DNA of 64,000 nt from Chthonomonas sp. UBA6659 (GTDB lineage Bacteria; Armatimonadota; Fimbriimonadia; Fimbriimonadales; Fimbriimonadaceae), in NCBI GenBank assembly GCA_002455425.1, contig DKKT01000063.1, forward strand, positions 1-64,000. The letters run 5' to 3'. Under the pieces are notes generated by a model. The model saw only the letters and a program-made list of their open reading frames with translations. It was not told the origin of the DNA and made no database searches. Below are positions 15,626 to 24,131 of this stretch, piece by piece. The stretch's first letter is position 1; each line of letters opens with the position of its first letter. The position numbers and the translations under genes are program-made.

Positions 15626-17368
15626 ATGCCACAACGACAGCGACTTGGCGATCTGCTTCTGGCCCATCGGCTCATCACCTCCGATCAGTTGGAGGAGGCT
15701 TTGGCGATTCAGGCGACCGACCCGCATCCGCTGGGCGCGATCCTGATCGAGCGGGGCTATGTCGATAAGGCGCTGATGCTGCGGGCATTGGCCGCCCAAC
15801 GCAATGTCCGCTACTGGGACTTCGACCGCGACGCACCATCGGCGGACGCGCTCGACTTGGTGCCGGCGAAGATGTGCCGGCGGTATCACCTTCTCCCGGT
15901 CGAGCGGCGCGGCGATCTGCTTCTCGTAGCGATGCGTCAGCCCGACGATCTCGATGCGATCGACTTCGTACGTAATGTCACTAAGTTGCGAGTGGAGCCC
16001 CTGTTGGCCGACGAGGGTGCGCTCGACGACGCCATCGCCCAGATCCACGGCGGGAGTCAAGAGACGAACATGGACGACTTCGTCTCGCGGGCGATGCGCG
16101 AAGTCAAGGAAGACGAGATCCGCCTGGACGGCCGGGGCGAGGACATCGAAGAAGAGGATATGCGGCCGGTCGTCGGGTTGGTCAACCAGCTCATCTCCGA
16201 CGCGATCCGGATGAAGGCGAGCGATATCCACATCGAACCGCGGGCAGGTGCGGCAACGCTTCGGCTTCGAGTCGATGGCGAGCTGATGAGGAGTGGCGAA
16301 ATACCGGCCAAGCTGGTGCCGATGGTGGTGACCCGGATCAAGGTCATGGCGAAGCTCGACATCGTCGAGTTCCGAGTCCCCCAGGATGGTCGCATTCGCG
16401 TGAATCTCGAGGGTCGAGGCATCGACCTTCGGGTGAGCGTGCTCCCGAGCCATCACGGCCAGCGCGTCGTGATGCGTATCCTCGACCAAGCCACCGCGCT
16501 CAAGAGGCTCGATCAGATGGGTTTCCACCCGAACAACCTGGATATTTTTCGGACGCTGATCCAAAAGCCATACGGGATGATCCTTGTCACGGGTCCGACC
16601 GGGAGTGGCAAGACGACCACACTCTACGGTGCCCTCAACGAACTCAAGCGGGTCGGGACCAACATCATGACCTGCGAAGACCCCGTCGAATACGACCTCG
16701 AGGGGATCAATCAATCCCAGGTGAACGATAAGGTCGGGCTCACCTTCGCCTCGCAGTTGCGTGCGATCCTGCGGCAGGATCCCGATATCGTTCTGGTCGG
16801 TGAAATCCGGGACCACGAGACCGCCCAGACCGCGATCCGGGCCGCGATGACGGGGCATCTGGTTCTCAGCACGCTTCACTGCAACGATGCCCCGAGCGCG
16901 GTCCCACGACTCCTCGATATGGGTGTCGACCCGTTTCTGCTCAGCACGTCGCTCATCGGAGTCATGGCCCAGCGTCTCGTACGTCGGCTCTGTCCGGATT
17001 GTCGCCGCCAGGGCGCGCCGACGAGCCAAGAGCTCACGTTGATGAATCACTACCTCGGGGAGGGTGGCGTTCCCCTCGTGTGGCGTCCGGGCGGCTGCCC
17101 CAAGTGTGCCAACACAGGAATCGTCGGGCGGATGGCCGTGCATGAGGTCATGCCGATCACGACCGAAGTGGGGAAGAAGATCGCCGCCTGTGCGTCGATG
17201 GACGAACTGCGCGAAGCGGCCTCCCGGTTCGGTTATCGAACGATGCAACATGACGCCCTCGACCGGGTCGTCAACGGCACGACATCGATCGAAGAAGCGA
17301 TGCGTTTGATCTACTTCGATACTTTCGAAGCGGCGATCGACCCCGCGGGATCGTCCGAGGCCGCTTAG
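15626..17368 (+). CDS. GspE/PilB-type secretion or type IV pilus assembly ATPase
   Basis: This 580-residue cytoplasmic hexameric ATPase powers type IV pilus extension or type II secretion. The N-terminal MshEN (T2SSE_N) domain spans about 1-150 and would be a candidate c-di-GMP or partner-binding region. The core has Walker A GPTGSGKT with K329, the Asp box DIHIEP, Walker B and the His box (HLVLSTLHCND). The zinc tetracysteine is C456/C459 (CPDC) and C491/C494 (CPKC). GGAG lies 8 nt before the ATG. No pilC, pilT or secretin gene is adjacent. Its TAG overlaps the convergent lipoprotein stop. Confidence 0.92.
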   Translation: MPQRQRLGDLLLAHRLITSDQLEEALAIQATDPHPLGAILIERGYVDKALMLRALAAQRNVRYWDFDRDAPSADALDLVPAKMCRRYHLLPVERRGDLLLVAMRQPDDLDAIDFVRNVTKLRVEPLLADEGALDDAIAQIHGGSQETNMDDFVSRAMREVKEDEIRLDGRGEDIEEEDMRPVVGLVNQLISDAIRMKASDIHIEPRAGAATLRLRVDGELMRSGEIPAKLVPMVVTRIKVMAKLDIVEFRVPQDGRIRVNLEGRGIDLRVSVLPSHHGQRVVMRILDQATALKRLDQMGFHPNNLDIFRTLIQKPYGMILVTGPTGSGKTTTLYGALNELKRVGTNIMTCEDPVEYDLEGINQSQVNDKVGLTFASQLRAILRQDPDIVLVGEIRDHETAQTAIRAAMTGHLVLSTLHCNDAPSAVPRLLDMGVDPFLLSTSLIGVMAQRLVRRLCPDCRRQGAPTSQELTLMNHYLGEGGVPLVWRPGGCPKCANTGIVGRMAVHEVMPITTEVGKKIAACASMDELREAASRFGYRTMQHDALDRVVNGTTSIEEAMRLIYFDTFEAAIDPAGSSEAA

Positions 17369-17904
17369 TTCGTTCGGCGGAACACGAGCTGGGAGCCGGC
17401 TTCGTTGACCATCTGCTTACCGTCCTTGCTCAGCACGTAGCGCTGGGTCACCGCGTTGTCGCCGGTCGCGGGTTTGCCATTGAAGGTCACAACCCTGAAG
17501 ACCACGACGCGGCCCTCGCGTTCGAGGGTCCCGGTCGTGCGCTGTCCCTCGCCATACGGGAAGTACATCGTCCACGCCGACTCCGACGTGATGGTGAGCT
17601 CCAGTTCCGGCGGCTCGGGCTTGTCCGCACTCTCGGGTCGGTAGCCTGGTCCGATCGGGACGTTACCGCGCCATTTCGTCCCTTTGAGTCGAATCTGGGC
17701 GATCTTAGGGGCGTCGATGTCCTCGGCAACGTTCGACGGCTGAATCTTCGGAGGCTCGCGCCGCGGCTTCCGATCGAGGTCGACTTTGAGCTTTTCAGGA
17801 ATCGGAGTCTCGGTTTTAGTCTGAGTCTCAGGATCGGGCGCCGACCCACAACCGAGGCAGACAGCGATCAACGCCGCGATGATCCACTCCGATCTGAGAT
17901 TCAT
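17365..17904 (-). CDS. Putative lipoprotein of unknown function
   Basis: This 179-residue protein has a signal peptide and lipobox (AVCLGCG, modified Cys about 19). A charged Pro/Lys/Glu-rich linker follows at about 25-60, then a beta-rich C-terminal domain of about 110 residues (RLKGTKWRGN... to QLVFRRTN). That domain looks like the small beta-barrel of a copper- or stress-type lipoprotein, which is inference. TTCAAT (17911-17916) lies 6 nt before the ATG. It lies 14 nt downstream of the candidate selenoprotein gene, on the same strand, so the two may be co-expressed. Its stop overlaps that of the PilB-type gene in TTAG. Confidence 0.7.
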   Translation of the reverse strand: MNLRSEWIIAALIAVCLGCGSAPDPETQTKTETPIPEKLKVDLDRKPRREPPKIQPSNVAEDIDAPKIAQIRLKGTKWRGNVPIGPGYRPESADKPEPPELELTITSESAWTMYFPYGEGQRTTGTLEREGRVVVFRVVTFNGKPATGDNAVTQRYVLSKDGKQMVNEAGSQLVFRRTN

Positions 17905-17918
17905 CCGTCGATTGAACC

Positions 17919-19049
17919 CTATGGACGCCAGTACTCGGGACCCCAGAGCAGTCCCTGGGGCGCAACCTTGCGCGACATCGCGTCCTCGGCGTCGATGAAG
18001 GCCACGACGACCGGGAATCGCCCCTTCGGGGGATCGGGGCAGTAAGTCGAAGCTCCCCAGGCCGTGCCTTGTGCGATCGCCTGGAACGATGTCAGTCGCG
18101 CGGCCTTGGCGTCGAACGTGAGGCGGCCCTCGAACGTCCCTTCGAACCCTCGGTCTCCGTTCTCGGTCTTCATCACGAATGCACCACCGAGGTCAAGGCC
18201 CGCCCCCGAGGGGCGTGCGGTCAGCTCCAAGGAATGAACCTGCGGCGAGGTCCACATGTCGGGTTCTCCGCGCACGTTGTCGACGAGATGGAAGCGAGCG
18301 ATGCGCCGCGCGAGGGTCGGTGGAACCGGGAACGTCTTGCCCCCGGCTTGCCCGGCCGCGAGCGCAGCGACCTCCTCCTGAGAGATCCAGAGATGATCGC
18401 GGTTGACGCGTCGATTCGCGTCCGCGGCACCGGCCGGTACGGGGCGAATCCGGGTGAAAACGCGGACTCGAGTCGTTCCGGCCGGTGCTTCGGGGCCCCG
18501 CGAGGCCTTCATTTCGGCCTCGGTGGGAGCCTGGCCGGCTGTCTTCGCGTCACGGAAGGCGACCGATGCACGGTCAAGGAGCCCGGTCACACGCTCAACG
18601 CTACGATTGTTGTTGTAGCCATAGAACGTGCCGCCGGAGTCGAGGACATAGAATCCCTGGGCCGTGTTGCCCTGACGCACGCGTTCAAGGTTCGCCTCCG
18701 CGATCTGCATGAACCACCTCGACTCGTCCGTCCGCTTGCGCTGAAGAACATGGGTGTCGCCGACGACGGGAACGAAGTCCTTGGCGAGTCGGTCGGCGAG
18801 GCTGCGGTCCGAGAAGAGGAACTCACGGTCCCAGAGGCCGTTGTTTCACGTGCAGCCCATCGGGTGGCCATTCATCAACCACAGGAAGATCGGCTTCTTG
18901 CTCTTGGCGGCTTCGGCGCGGGCTTCGGTCAGGTCGAGACGCCACGGAATCGCCAGGAAGCGCTCTTCGGCGGAAGTCGGGAGCACGGCCTTCACGCGTG
19001 CGTCTAGGTCGTCGGCCGGAGCCAGGAGTGCGAAGAGAGCCGAAATCAT
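17919..19049 (-). CDS. Candidate selenoprotein, thioredoxin-like, in-frame UGA at codon 68
   Basis: This is a 376-residue reading frame interrupted only by TGA at 18846-18848. The N-terminal part runs from ATG 19049 (TATGAT 6 nt upstream) through a thioredoxin-like strand PIFLWLMNGHPMGCT. The frame then reads TGA-NNGLWDRE, continuing with LADRLAKDFVPVVGD, which looks like the next thioredoxin-fold elements, and runs on uninterrupted to 17919. Third positions remain GC-rich on both sides. C66-T-U68 would be the redox motif. The C-terminal 250 residues hold no motif I recognise. If UGA is not decoded as selenocysteine, this would be a pseudogene or a sequencing error in a TGC or TGT codon. Confidence 0.7.
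18818..18832 (-). promoter_or_regulatory. Possible bacterial SECIS hairpin
   Basis: On the transcript the stem is GGGAC/GUUCC with loop CGUGA. The loop begins 19 nt after the UGA, with 18 nt between. Known bSECIS rules require a loop about 16-37 nt after UGA and a G in the first two loop bases; both hold. The 5-bp stem (one G-U) is short, so support is moderate. Confidence 0.45.
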
Positions 19050-19055
19050 AGACCT

Positions 19056-19061
19056 ATCATA
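19056..19061 (-). promoter_or_regulatory. -10 box TATGAT, leaderless start of the candidate selenoprotein
   Basis: TATGAT is followed by 6 nt (AGGTCT) and then ATG. It is divergent to the M50-like gene at 19100. Confidence 0.6.
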
Positions 19062-19099
19062 ACGCATCGTCGGGGCGACTTCGACCGTTATGCATAGGT

Positions 19100-19795
19100 A
19101 TGGCGAGTCGCCCGTTGCGTCGCGATCAGTCCCTCCTCTTGGCGGCCAGCGTTGTGGCGTTCGTCCTTTGGGTCTTCCCGCTCGGCCGGATGCTCATCCT
19201 GCCGCTCGTGTATCTGAACACTCACCTCCACGAGCTGTGCCATGCCCTAGCGGCGGTCTTCACCGGAGGCTCTGCCGAGCGAATCCTCGTCTTCTGGGAC
19301 GGGAGCGGGGTGACCCCGATCCTTGGCGGTTGGCTACCGGTCGTGGCGTCCGCTGGGTACGTCGGGGCGATGGTCATCGGTGCCGGCATGATCTACTTCG
19401 GCCGATCTGAGCGCGGGGCAAAGCTGATTCTCGCCGGCGTCGGGTCGCTTCTTGTTGTTTCTCTCCTGGTGTGGGTGCGCAACGACGCGGGGTGGATCAC
19501 CGGGCTGCTTTGGGCCGCAGCGCTCCTCCTGATGGCTCGGTTCACCAAGGGCGAAACCGCCGTGTTCGCCGTCCAGTTCATCGGTGTCCAGCAAATCCTC
19601 GCTGCGGGACTCTCGATTCTGACCTTGTTGCGCATCAGCACCGGGACCGAGAAGCAAAGCGATGCGCAGCTGATGGCGAGCGCGACCGGCTTTCCCGCGA
19701 TCGTCTGGGCGTCGCTTTATGCCGGGCTCGCGGTGCTCCTGACCTTTCTCACGCTCAAAGCCGCGTGGCACGAAAAACCCGGCGAACGGGGCTGA
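19100..19795 (+). CDS. M50B-like membrane metalloprotease
   Basis: This 231-residue polytopic membrane protein has about six hydrophobic segments. The zinc motif H44-E45-L-C-H48 sits inside the second segment, as in M50B site-2-type proteases. The later SAGYVG and VQFIGVQQIL regions match the conserved short segments of the family. The start is ATG 19100, preceded by TATGCA (19089-19094) at 5 nt. It is a single-domain form without PDZ. A neighbouring double-LolA-like gene follows by 19 nt and may be co-transcribed, although it has its own -10 box. Confidence 0.8.
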   Translation: MASRPLRRDQSLLLAASVVAFVLWVFPLGRMLILPLVYLNTHLHELCHALAAVFTGGSAERILVFWDGSGVTPILGGWLPVVASAGYVGAMVIGAGMIYFGRSERGAKLILAGVGSLLVVSLLVWVRNDAGWITGLLWAAALLLMARFTKGETAVFAVQFIGVQQILAAGLSILTLLRISTGTEKQSDAQLMASATGFPAIVWASLYAGLAVLLTFLTLKAAWHEKPGERG

Positions 19796-19801
19796 AACCG
19801 T

Positions 19802-19807
19802 CATAAT
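19802..19807 (+). promoter_or_regulatory. -10 box CATAAT, leaderless start
   Basis: CATAAT is followed by 7 nt and then GTG 19815. No Shine-Dalgarno sequence is visible. Confidence 0.5.
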
Positions 19808-19814
19808 CACGGGC

Positions 19815-21086
19815 GTGGTAGGAGCCCTTCTCGCAGCATCGGCGATCGGCTTCGGCGCGATCCAACCGCCGTTCTCGGCGATCGAACGTGTCCATGGGCG
19901 GATGAAAGCGGCGACCCTGGTCGCGACGTCGGTCAGTTTGAACCAAGGAGCAAAGCTCCGCCAGCGTTTCGAAATCGGCTACGCCCGTCCGGATCGGGTT
20001 CGTGTCGCGGTGAAGCCGCTGGATGGCACGAAGGGCCGCTGGACTCTCTGGGGCTCGCCGCAGGGGATGACGATCCTGGACGAGGAAGCCAACAAGTACG
20101 CTTCCGCTCCTTGGAATCGCCGGACCGATCTTGCGACCAACGTTGAAGCGCAGACTGCGCTCGACGGTTTCCTGCTGGCCCTGATCGAGCCCACGCGCAT
20201 GCGGGACCTCCTCGGCGGCCTTCGCCAAGCCAAACCCTGGACGAGCGCCAGTGACGGCGCGGGCGTCTCCTACCGCCATGAAAGTCCGAACGGATCGATC
20301 GTGCTGCGCCTGGATCGCTCGAACCGTGTTGCCGGGCTCGAACTCGGCACCGAGGCACGACGCGTGACGTGGACCGTGTCATACGCGGCCGCCCCGAAGA
20401 GTTTCACGCCAAAACTCCCGGGGACCGCGACCCGGGCCGGCGGAGCCCCGGACAGCGGACCGCCTGAGTATGGTGATGCCAAGGCCAAGCCGGTCCTGAA
20501 CAAGGCGATCGTGACCTATGACCGGCTCCGGCGCGTCCAGATGCGAACGACCAGCGACGAAGGATCGCGCACCCTCTGGATCAGCGACGGGTGGTACCGC
20601 GAAAGACAGACGTCGCTCGAATGGAGCTACGTCAACGGGACCCTGACGATCATCGATCGCGGCCGATCCCAATGGTACCGAGGCAAGGTCGGAAAGCTGC
20701 GGATTGCCGATGCGCTCGGCAAACTCGGTACCCGAATGGAGCCGATGATGTGGAGCATGCTCCAGGGGCGCAACCCGGTCCAGGTGATCTTCACACCGGC
20801 GTTCCGCGTGTCCGTCCAGGGCACCGTCACGATCGATGGTCGCAAGGCGACGATCCTCGCAGGCACGGCCGCCCGTAATCGGATCACGGCCGCCGTCCGC
20901 ACCGACGGGTTGTTCGCATCGATGACGAATCTCAATGTCGACGATCGGGGCCGTACGGTCGCGACCTCGGAAAGACGATTCGCGTACGACTCGATCGGCA
21001 AGGCGATGCCGATGACGACCTTCGCGCTGACGCCCCCACGCGGGTTCCGCGAACGAAAGATCGGCGAATTGCTCAACGCGAAGTAG
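19815..21086 (+). CDS. Two-domain LolA-like outer-membrane-associated protein
   Basis: This 423-residue protein has a hydrophobic N-terminus ending near IGFGAIQPPFSA and two tandem LolA/DUF2092-like beta-half-barrel domains (about 15-190 and 205-423). Each domain has the SAIERVHGRMKAA or YDRLRRVQMRT type opening, a DG-WYRER or DEEANKYASAP turn, and a Phe-Thr-Pro/Leu-Pro-type ending (SFTPKLPGTA and TFALTPPRGF). It may bind lipid or lipoprotein in the periplasm, as LolA does. The start is GTG 19815. The internal duplication is unusual, since most relatives have one domain. Confidence 0.65.
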   Translation: MVGALLAASAIGFGAIQPPFSAIERVHGRMKAATLVATSVSLNQGAKLRQRFEIGYARPDRVRVAVKPLDGTKGRWTLWGSPQGMTILDEEANKYASAPWNRRTDLATNVEAQTALDGFLLALIEPTRMRDLLGGLRQAKPWTSASDGAGVSYRHESPNGSIVLRLDRSNRVAGLELGTEARRVTWTVSYAAAPKSFTPKLPGTATRAGGAPDSGPPEYGDAKAKPVLNKAIVTYDRLRRVQMRTTSDEGSRTLWISDGWYRERQTSLEWSYVNGTLTIIDRGRSQWYRGKVGKLRIADALGKLGTRMEPMMWSMLQGRNPVQVIFTPAFRVSVQGTVTIDGRKATILAGTAARNRITAAVRTDGLFASMTNLNVDDRGRTVATSERRFAYDSIGKAMPMTTFALTPPRGFRERKIGELLNAK

Positions 21087-21112
21087 TTTTTGGCTTCTGG
21101 ACGGGTTGTCGC

Positions 21113-21118
21113 TATAAT
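21113..21118 (+). promoter_or_regulatory. Consensus promoter with -35 TTGGCT and -10 TATAAT
   Basis: TTGGCT (21090-21095) and TATAAT are separated by exactly 17 nt. It is the most standard promoter in the window. TGAGG and then ATG 21135 follow, so this transcript has a short leader. Confidence 0.75.
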
Positions 21119-21134
21119 GAACCCTGAGGTTCCT

Positions 21135-22247
21135 ATGCGATTTTTCGTCTTTCGTGCGGTGCTGTCCGCGTCGTTCGTTGTTTCGGCCTTCTCCGCGACG
21201 GCACTGTGGCCCGATCTGCGGGGTAAGACGCTCTACCTGACGGGCACGACCGTCATCGCTGGGCAGGCGTTTACGATCGACTTCGGCGCGCTGGTCCCGG
21301 GGGGAATCCCGATCACCGCGGCGTCCCCGGGGACGCTCAACATCGCGACCACAGGCCCGTCCGACAACTCCGCCCTTTCCGGCAGCTACCCGCAGCCGAC
21401 GCCGCCCAACGTGGTCAACGGGATCACCTATCCGATTTGCCCGAATCCGGTCGTGCCCCTCACGGGATCGTTCAACCGGACGACCGGGGCGTTCGCGATG
21501 AACGGCGTTCTCACCGGTACCTCCAACTTCGACTTCGGGGTTGCCGACCTCGGAGCGACCTTCGGCGTCCAGCGGACCATCATCCAGTTTCGGAACTTCC
21601 GGATCCCGATGACCGGAACCGCCACGACTGGCTCGCGCGGGGAGTTCATGATCCGTCAGCCCGGGGCGACGTCGTTCACCTTCGACATCAACTCGAGCTT
21701 CCTGTTCGGCACGCCGAGACTGGCGCTTCAGAACCCGAACGTCTGCGGCTTCGGCGGCCTGCAGGCCACGATCACGAACCCCGCGTTCCGAATCGAGAAC
21801 TGGACGCTTCAGCAGCCGGTCGTCAGCGGGACCGTGACGCTGGGCGACTTCCTGGGCGTGCCGACGGGCGAGCCGGCGACGATCGAGCTCCGCCAGAACG
21901 GGGCCACGGTCGAGACGATCCCGGGCGTGCTCCTTGGCCCGACCGGACAGTACTGGTTCAACACGGCGAGGCGCGGCGTTCACGACGTGTGGATCAAAGC
22001 GTCGCATTGGCTGGCGGCGGAGGTCGACGGCGTGAACATCGTCGAGGCCGGGGTGGCCAATGTCGACGTCACCCTGATCAACGGCGACATCGACGGCAGC
22101 AACGCGATCGACTCCGACGACTTCGATCTGCTGATCGCCGCCTTCGGTGGTCCTGGGCCGATCGGTGATCTCGATGGAACCGCAAGTGTCGACTCCGATG
22201 ACTTCGACATTCTCGTCAAGAACTTCGGATTGAGCGGCGCACCCTAG
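21135..22247 (+). CDS. Secreted protein with dockerin-like C-terminal calcium motifs
   Basis: This 370-residue protein has a signal peptide (MRFFVFRAVLSASFVVSAFS, cleavage near ALW). Its beta-rich Gly/Thr/Asn body runs to about 295 without a recognised fold. The C-terminus has paired Asp-rich repeats (DIDGSNAIDSDDFDLLIAAFG and a second DSDDFDILVKNFG) like dockerin/EF-hand calcium motifs common in planctomycete and armatimonad secreted proteins. A carboxypeptidase-regulatory-like segment lies at about 235-290. A leadered start with GAGG and ATG 21135 is used. Its stop overlaps that of uvrC. Confidence 0.75.
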   Translation: MRFFVFRAVLSASFVVSAFSATALWPDLRGKTLYLTGTTVIAGQAFTIDFGALVPGGIPITAASPGTLNIATTGPSDNSALSGSYPQPTPPNVVNGITYPICPNPVVPLTGSFNRTTGAFAMNGVLTGTSNFDFGVADLGATFGVQRTIIQFRNFRIPMTGTATTGSRGEFMIRQPGATSFTFDINSSFLFGTPRLALQNPNVCGFGGLQATITNPAFRIENWTLQQPVVSGTVTLGDFLGVPTGEPATIELRQNGATVETIPGVLLGPTGQYWFNTARRGVHDVWIKASHWLAAEVDGVNIVEAGVANVDVTLINGDIDGSNAIDSDDFDLLIAAFGGPGPIGDLDGTASVDSDDFDILVKNFGLSGAP

Positions 22248-24118
22248 GTCTCGGCGAGGTACTCACGGACCTGCTCGGCCAACCGGCGAGTCATGGTCGG
22301 CACGGCGGCGAGTTCCTCGACACTCGCCCGTCGGATGCCTTCGAGCGATCCGAAGGTTCGCAGCAGGAGTCGTCGTCGGCGGGGCCCCACGCCGGGGACC
22401 TCCTCGAGCGCTGAGCCCTGAAATCGCTTGTCGCGTACCTTCCGGTGGTAGGTCAGCGCGAAGCGGTGCGCCTCGTCGCGGAGGCGACGGAGCAGAAGCA
22501 GGCCCGGCGATTGGAGCGGGAGCTCGATCGGCTCGAAGCCATACTCCTTCGGCTTTCCTGGCTCACGGGGTAGGTCGATCGGCCGGAACAAGAGCTCCAT
22601 CTTCTTTGCGAGACCCACCATCGGAACGGTCAGCCCCAGATCGTCGCGGGCTTTGAGGGCGGCATGGAGTTGGCCTTTGCCCCCGTCGATCATGATCAGG
22701 TCGGGGAGCTTGGCGAACTTCTCGTCTCCGTCGAGATATGCCTTCAAGCGCCTTGTGATGACCTCATGCATCATCGCGAAGTCGTTCGGATCCTCCGGAT
22801 GGTAGCGAATCTTGAAGCGGCGATACTCGGCTTTCGACGGTTCACCGCTCTCGGTCACGACCATCGAGCCGACGGGGGCTCGGCCCTGGATATTCGAGAT
22901 GTCGTACCCCTCGATTCGGACGGGTGGCGCTACGAGATCGAGCGCCTCGGCGAGTTGTTCCGTCGCCTGCTCGGTCCAGCTTTCCTTCTGCTCCATCTCG
23001 AGCCGAAGGAGCTCCAGTGCCTGCTCCGCGTTCGAGGCGGCCAAGTCGACGAGACGGAGCTTCTCGCCTCCTTGGGGGACTTCGACGGTCACGCTCGAGC
23101 CACGCCGGGAGCGCAGCCACTGCTGCACGATCGCTCGTTCGGCGATTTCGACCGGCAGGATGACTTCGCGGGGAATCTCGGGAGCGTCGGCATAGTACTG
23201 CTTGACGAACTCCTGGACCGCTTCGCTTGGCGCCGATTCGGCCGCCCCGTCGAGCACGAACTGGCGCTGCCCGATGAGTTTGCCGTTCCGGACGTAGAGC
23301 ATCTGGATTGCGGCGCCACGCTCATCCTTGACGACGGCGATGACGTCGCGGTCTTCGGCATCGGTCGTGAGCACCTTCTGACGCTGGAGGATCGCCTCGA
23401 CGGACTGGAGTCGATCGCGCAGTGCCGCGGCCTTCTCGAATTCCAGGTGTTCGGCGGCGTGCTCCATTTCGGAGCGAATCTCCTCGACGATACCCTCCTG
23501 CTTGCCGGCGAGAAAGCGCTCGACGCGGTGCACGATCTCCTTGTACGCCTTGGCATCACTCAGTCCGGCGCACGGCGCAAGGCACTGGCCGAGGTGGTGG
23601 TAGAGGCAAGGGCGCTGCTCCTCGCGGCCGCTCCACAACTTGCCGCACGGGATGAGGGGGAACACCTTGTGGAGGAGCTGAATCGTGTCTCGCACCGCCC
23701 ACGCGCTGGTGTAGGGACCGAAGTACTTCGCTCCGTCCTTGCGAACCTTCCGAGTGAACAGGAGGCGAGGGTACTTCTCGTTGGTGATCGTGATGTACGG
23801 GTAGCTCTTGTCATCGCGGAGGCGGACGTTGTAGGGGGGTCGGTGCTGCTTGATGAGGTTGCACTCGAGGACCAGCGCCTCGAGCTCGCTGTCGACCACG
23901 ATCCATTCGAGGTCACGAACCCTGTGGACCATCCGTGCAATGCGGGCCGAATGGCGTGTCGACTCCTGGAAGTACGATCGCACCCGCTGGCGAAGGCTGA
24001 CCGCCTTCCCGACATAGAGGACGTCACCGTCGCCGTCGCGATAGAGATAACACCCCGGCTTTGTCGGGAGGCCCTTCAGCTTTTCGGCGACGGCTTCGGA
24101 TGTGTTCAGGCGCGGCAT
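22244..24118 (-). CDS. uvrC: Excinuclease ABC subunit C (UvrC)
   Basis: This 624-residue UvrC makes the dual incisions in nucleotide excision repair together with UvrA and UvrB. The N-terminal GIY-YIG nuclease is visible as KPGCYLYRDGDGDVLYVGKA with basic residues after it. A UVR helix (residues about 200-235) and the C-terminal RNase H-like part (EGYDISNIQGRAPVGSMVV) and HhH tail follow. The length is typical. TAGGAT (24129-24134) lies 10 nt before ATG 24118. The upstream Kef gene stops 13 nt before it on the same strand, so the two may be co-transcribed. An apparent upstream extension is not supported. Confidence 0.95.
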   Translation of the reverse strand: MPRLNTSEAVAEKLKGLPTKPGCYLYRDGDGDVLYVGKAVSLRQRVRSYFQESTRHSARIARMVHRVRDLEWIVVDSELEALVLECNLIKQHRPPYNVRLRDDKSYPYITITNEKYPRLLFTRKVRKDGAKYFGPYTSAWAVRDTIQLLHKVFPLIPCGKLWSGREEQRPCLYHHLGQCLAPCAGLSDAKAYKEIVHRVERFLAGKQEGIVEEIRSEMEHAAEHLEFEKAAALRDRLQSVEAILQRQKVLTTDAEDRDVIAVVKDERGAAIQMLYVRNGKLIGQRQFVLDGAAESAPSEAVQEFVKQYYADAPEIPREVILPVEIAERAIVQQWLRSRRGSSVTVEVPQGGEKLRLVDLAASNAEQALELLRLEMEQKESWTEQATEQLAEALDLVAPPVRIEGYDISNIQGRAPVGSMVVTESGEPSKAEYRRFKIRYHPEDPNDFAMMHEVITRRLKAYLDGDEKFAKLPDLIMIDGGKGQLHAALKARDDLGLTVPMVGLAKKMELLFRPIDLPREPGKPKEYGFEPIELPLQSPGLLLLRRLRDEAHRFALTYHRKVRDKRFQGSALEEVPGVGPRRRRLLLRTFGSLEGIRRASVEELAAVPTMTRRLAEQVREYLAET

Positions 24119-24131
24119 CGTGTACTCGATC

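Noticed and set aside
14960..17251. Long reverse frame opposite the TPR protein and PilB-type ATPase
   Set aside because: It spans two well-supported forward genes and their intergenic gap and shows no recognisable domain.
18587..18871. Frameshift as an explanation for the gap between 18710 and 18846 in the candidate selenoprotein
   Set aside because: The coding frame is the same before and after the TGA and no shift is needed; only one stop codon interrupts it.
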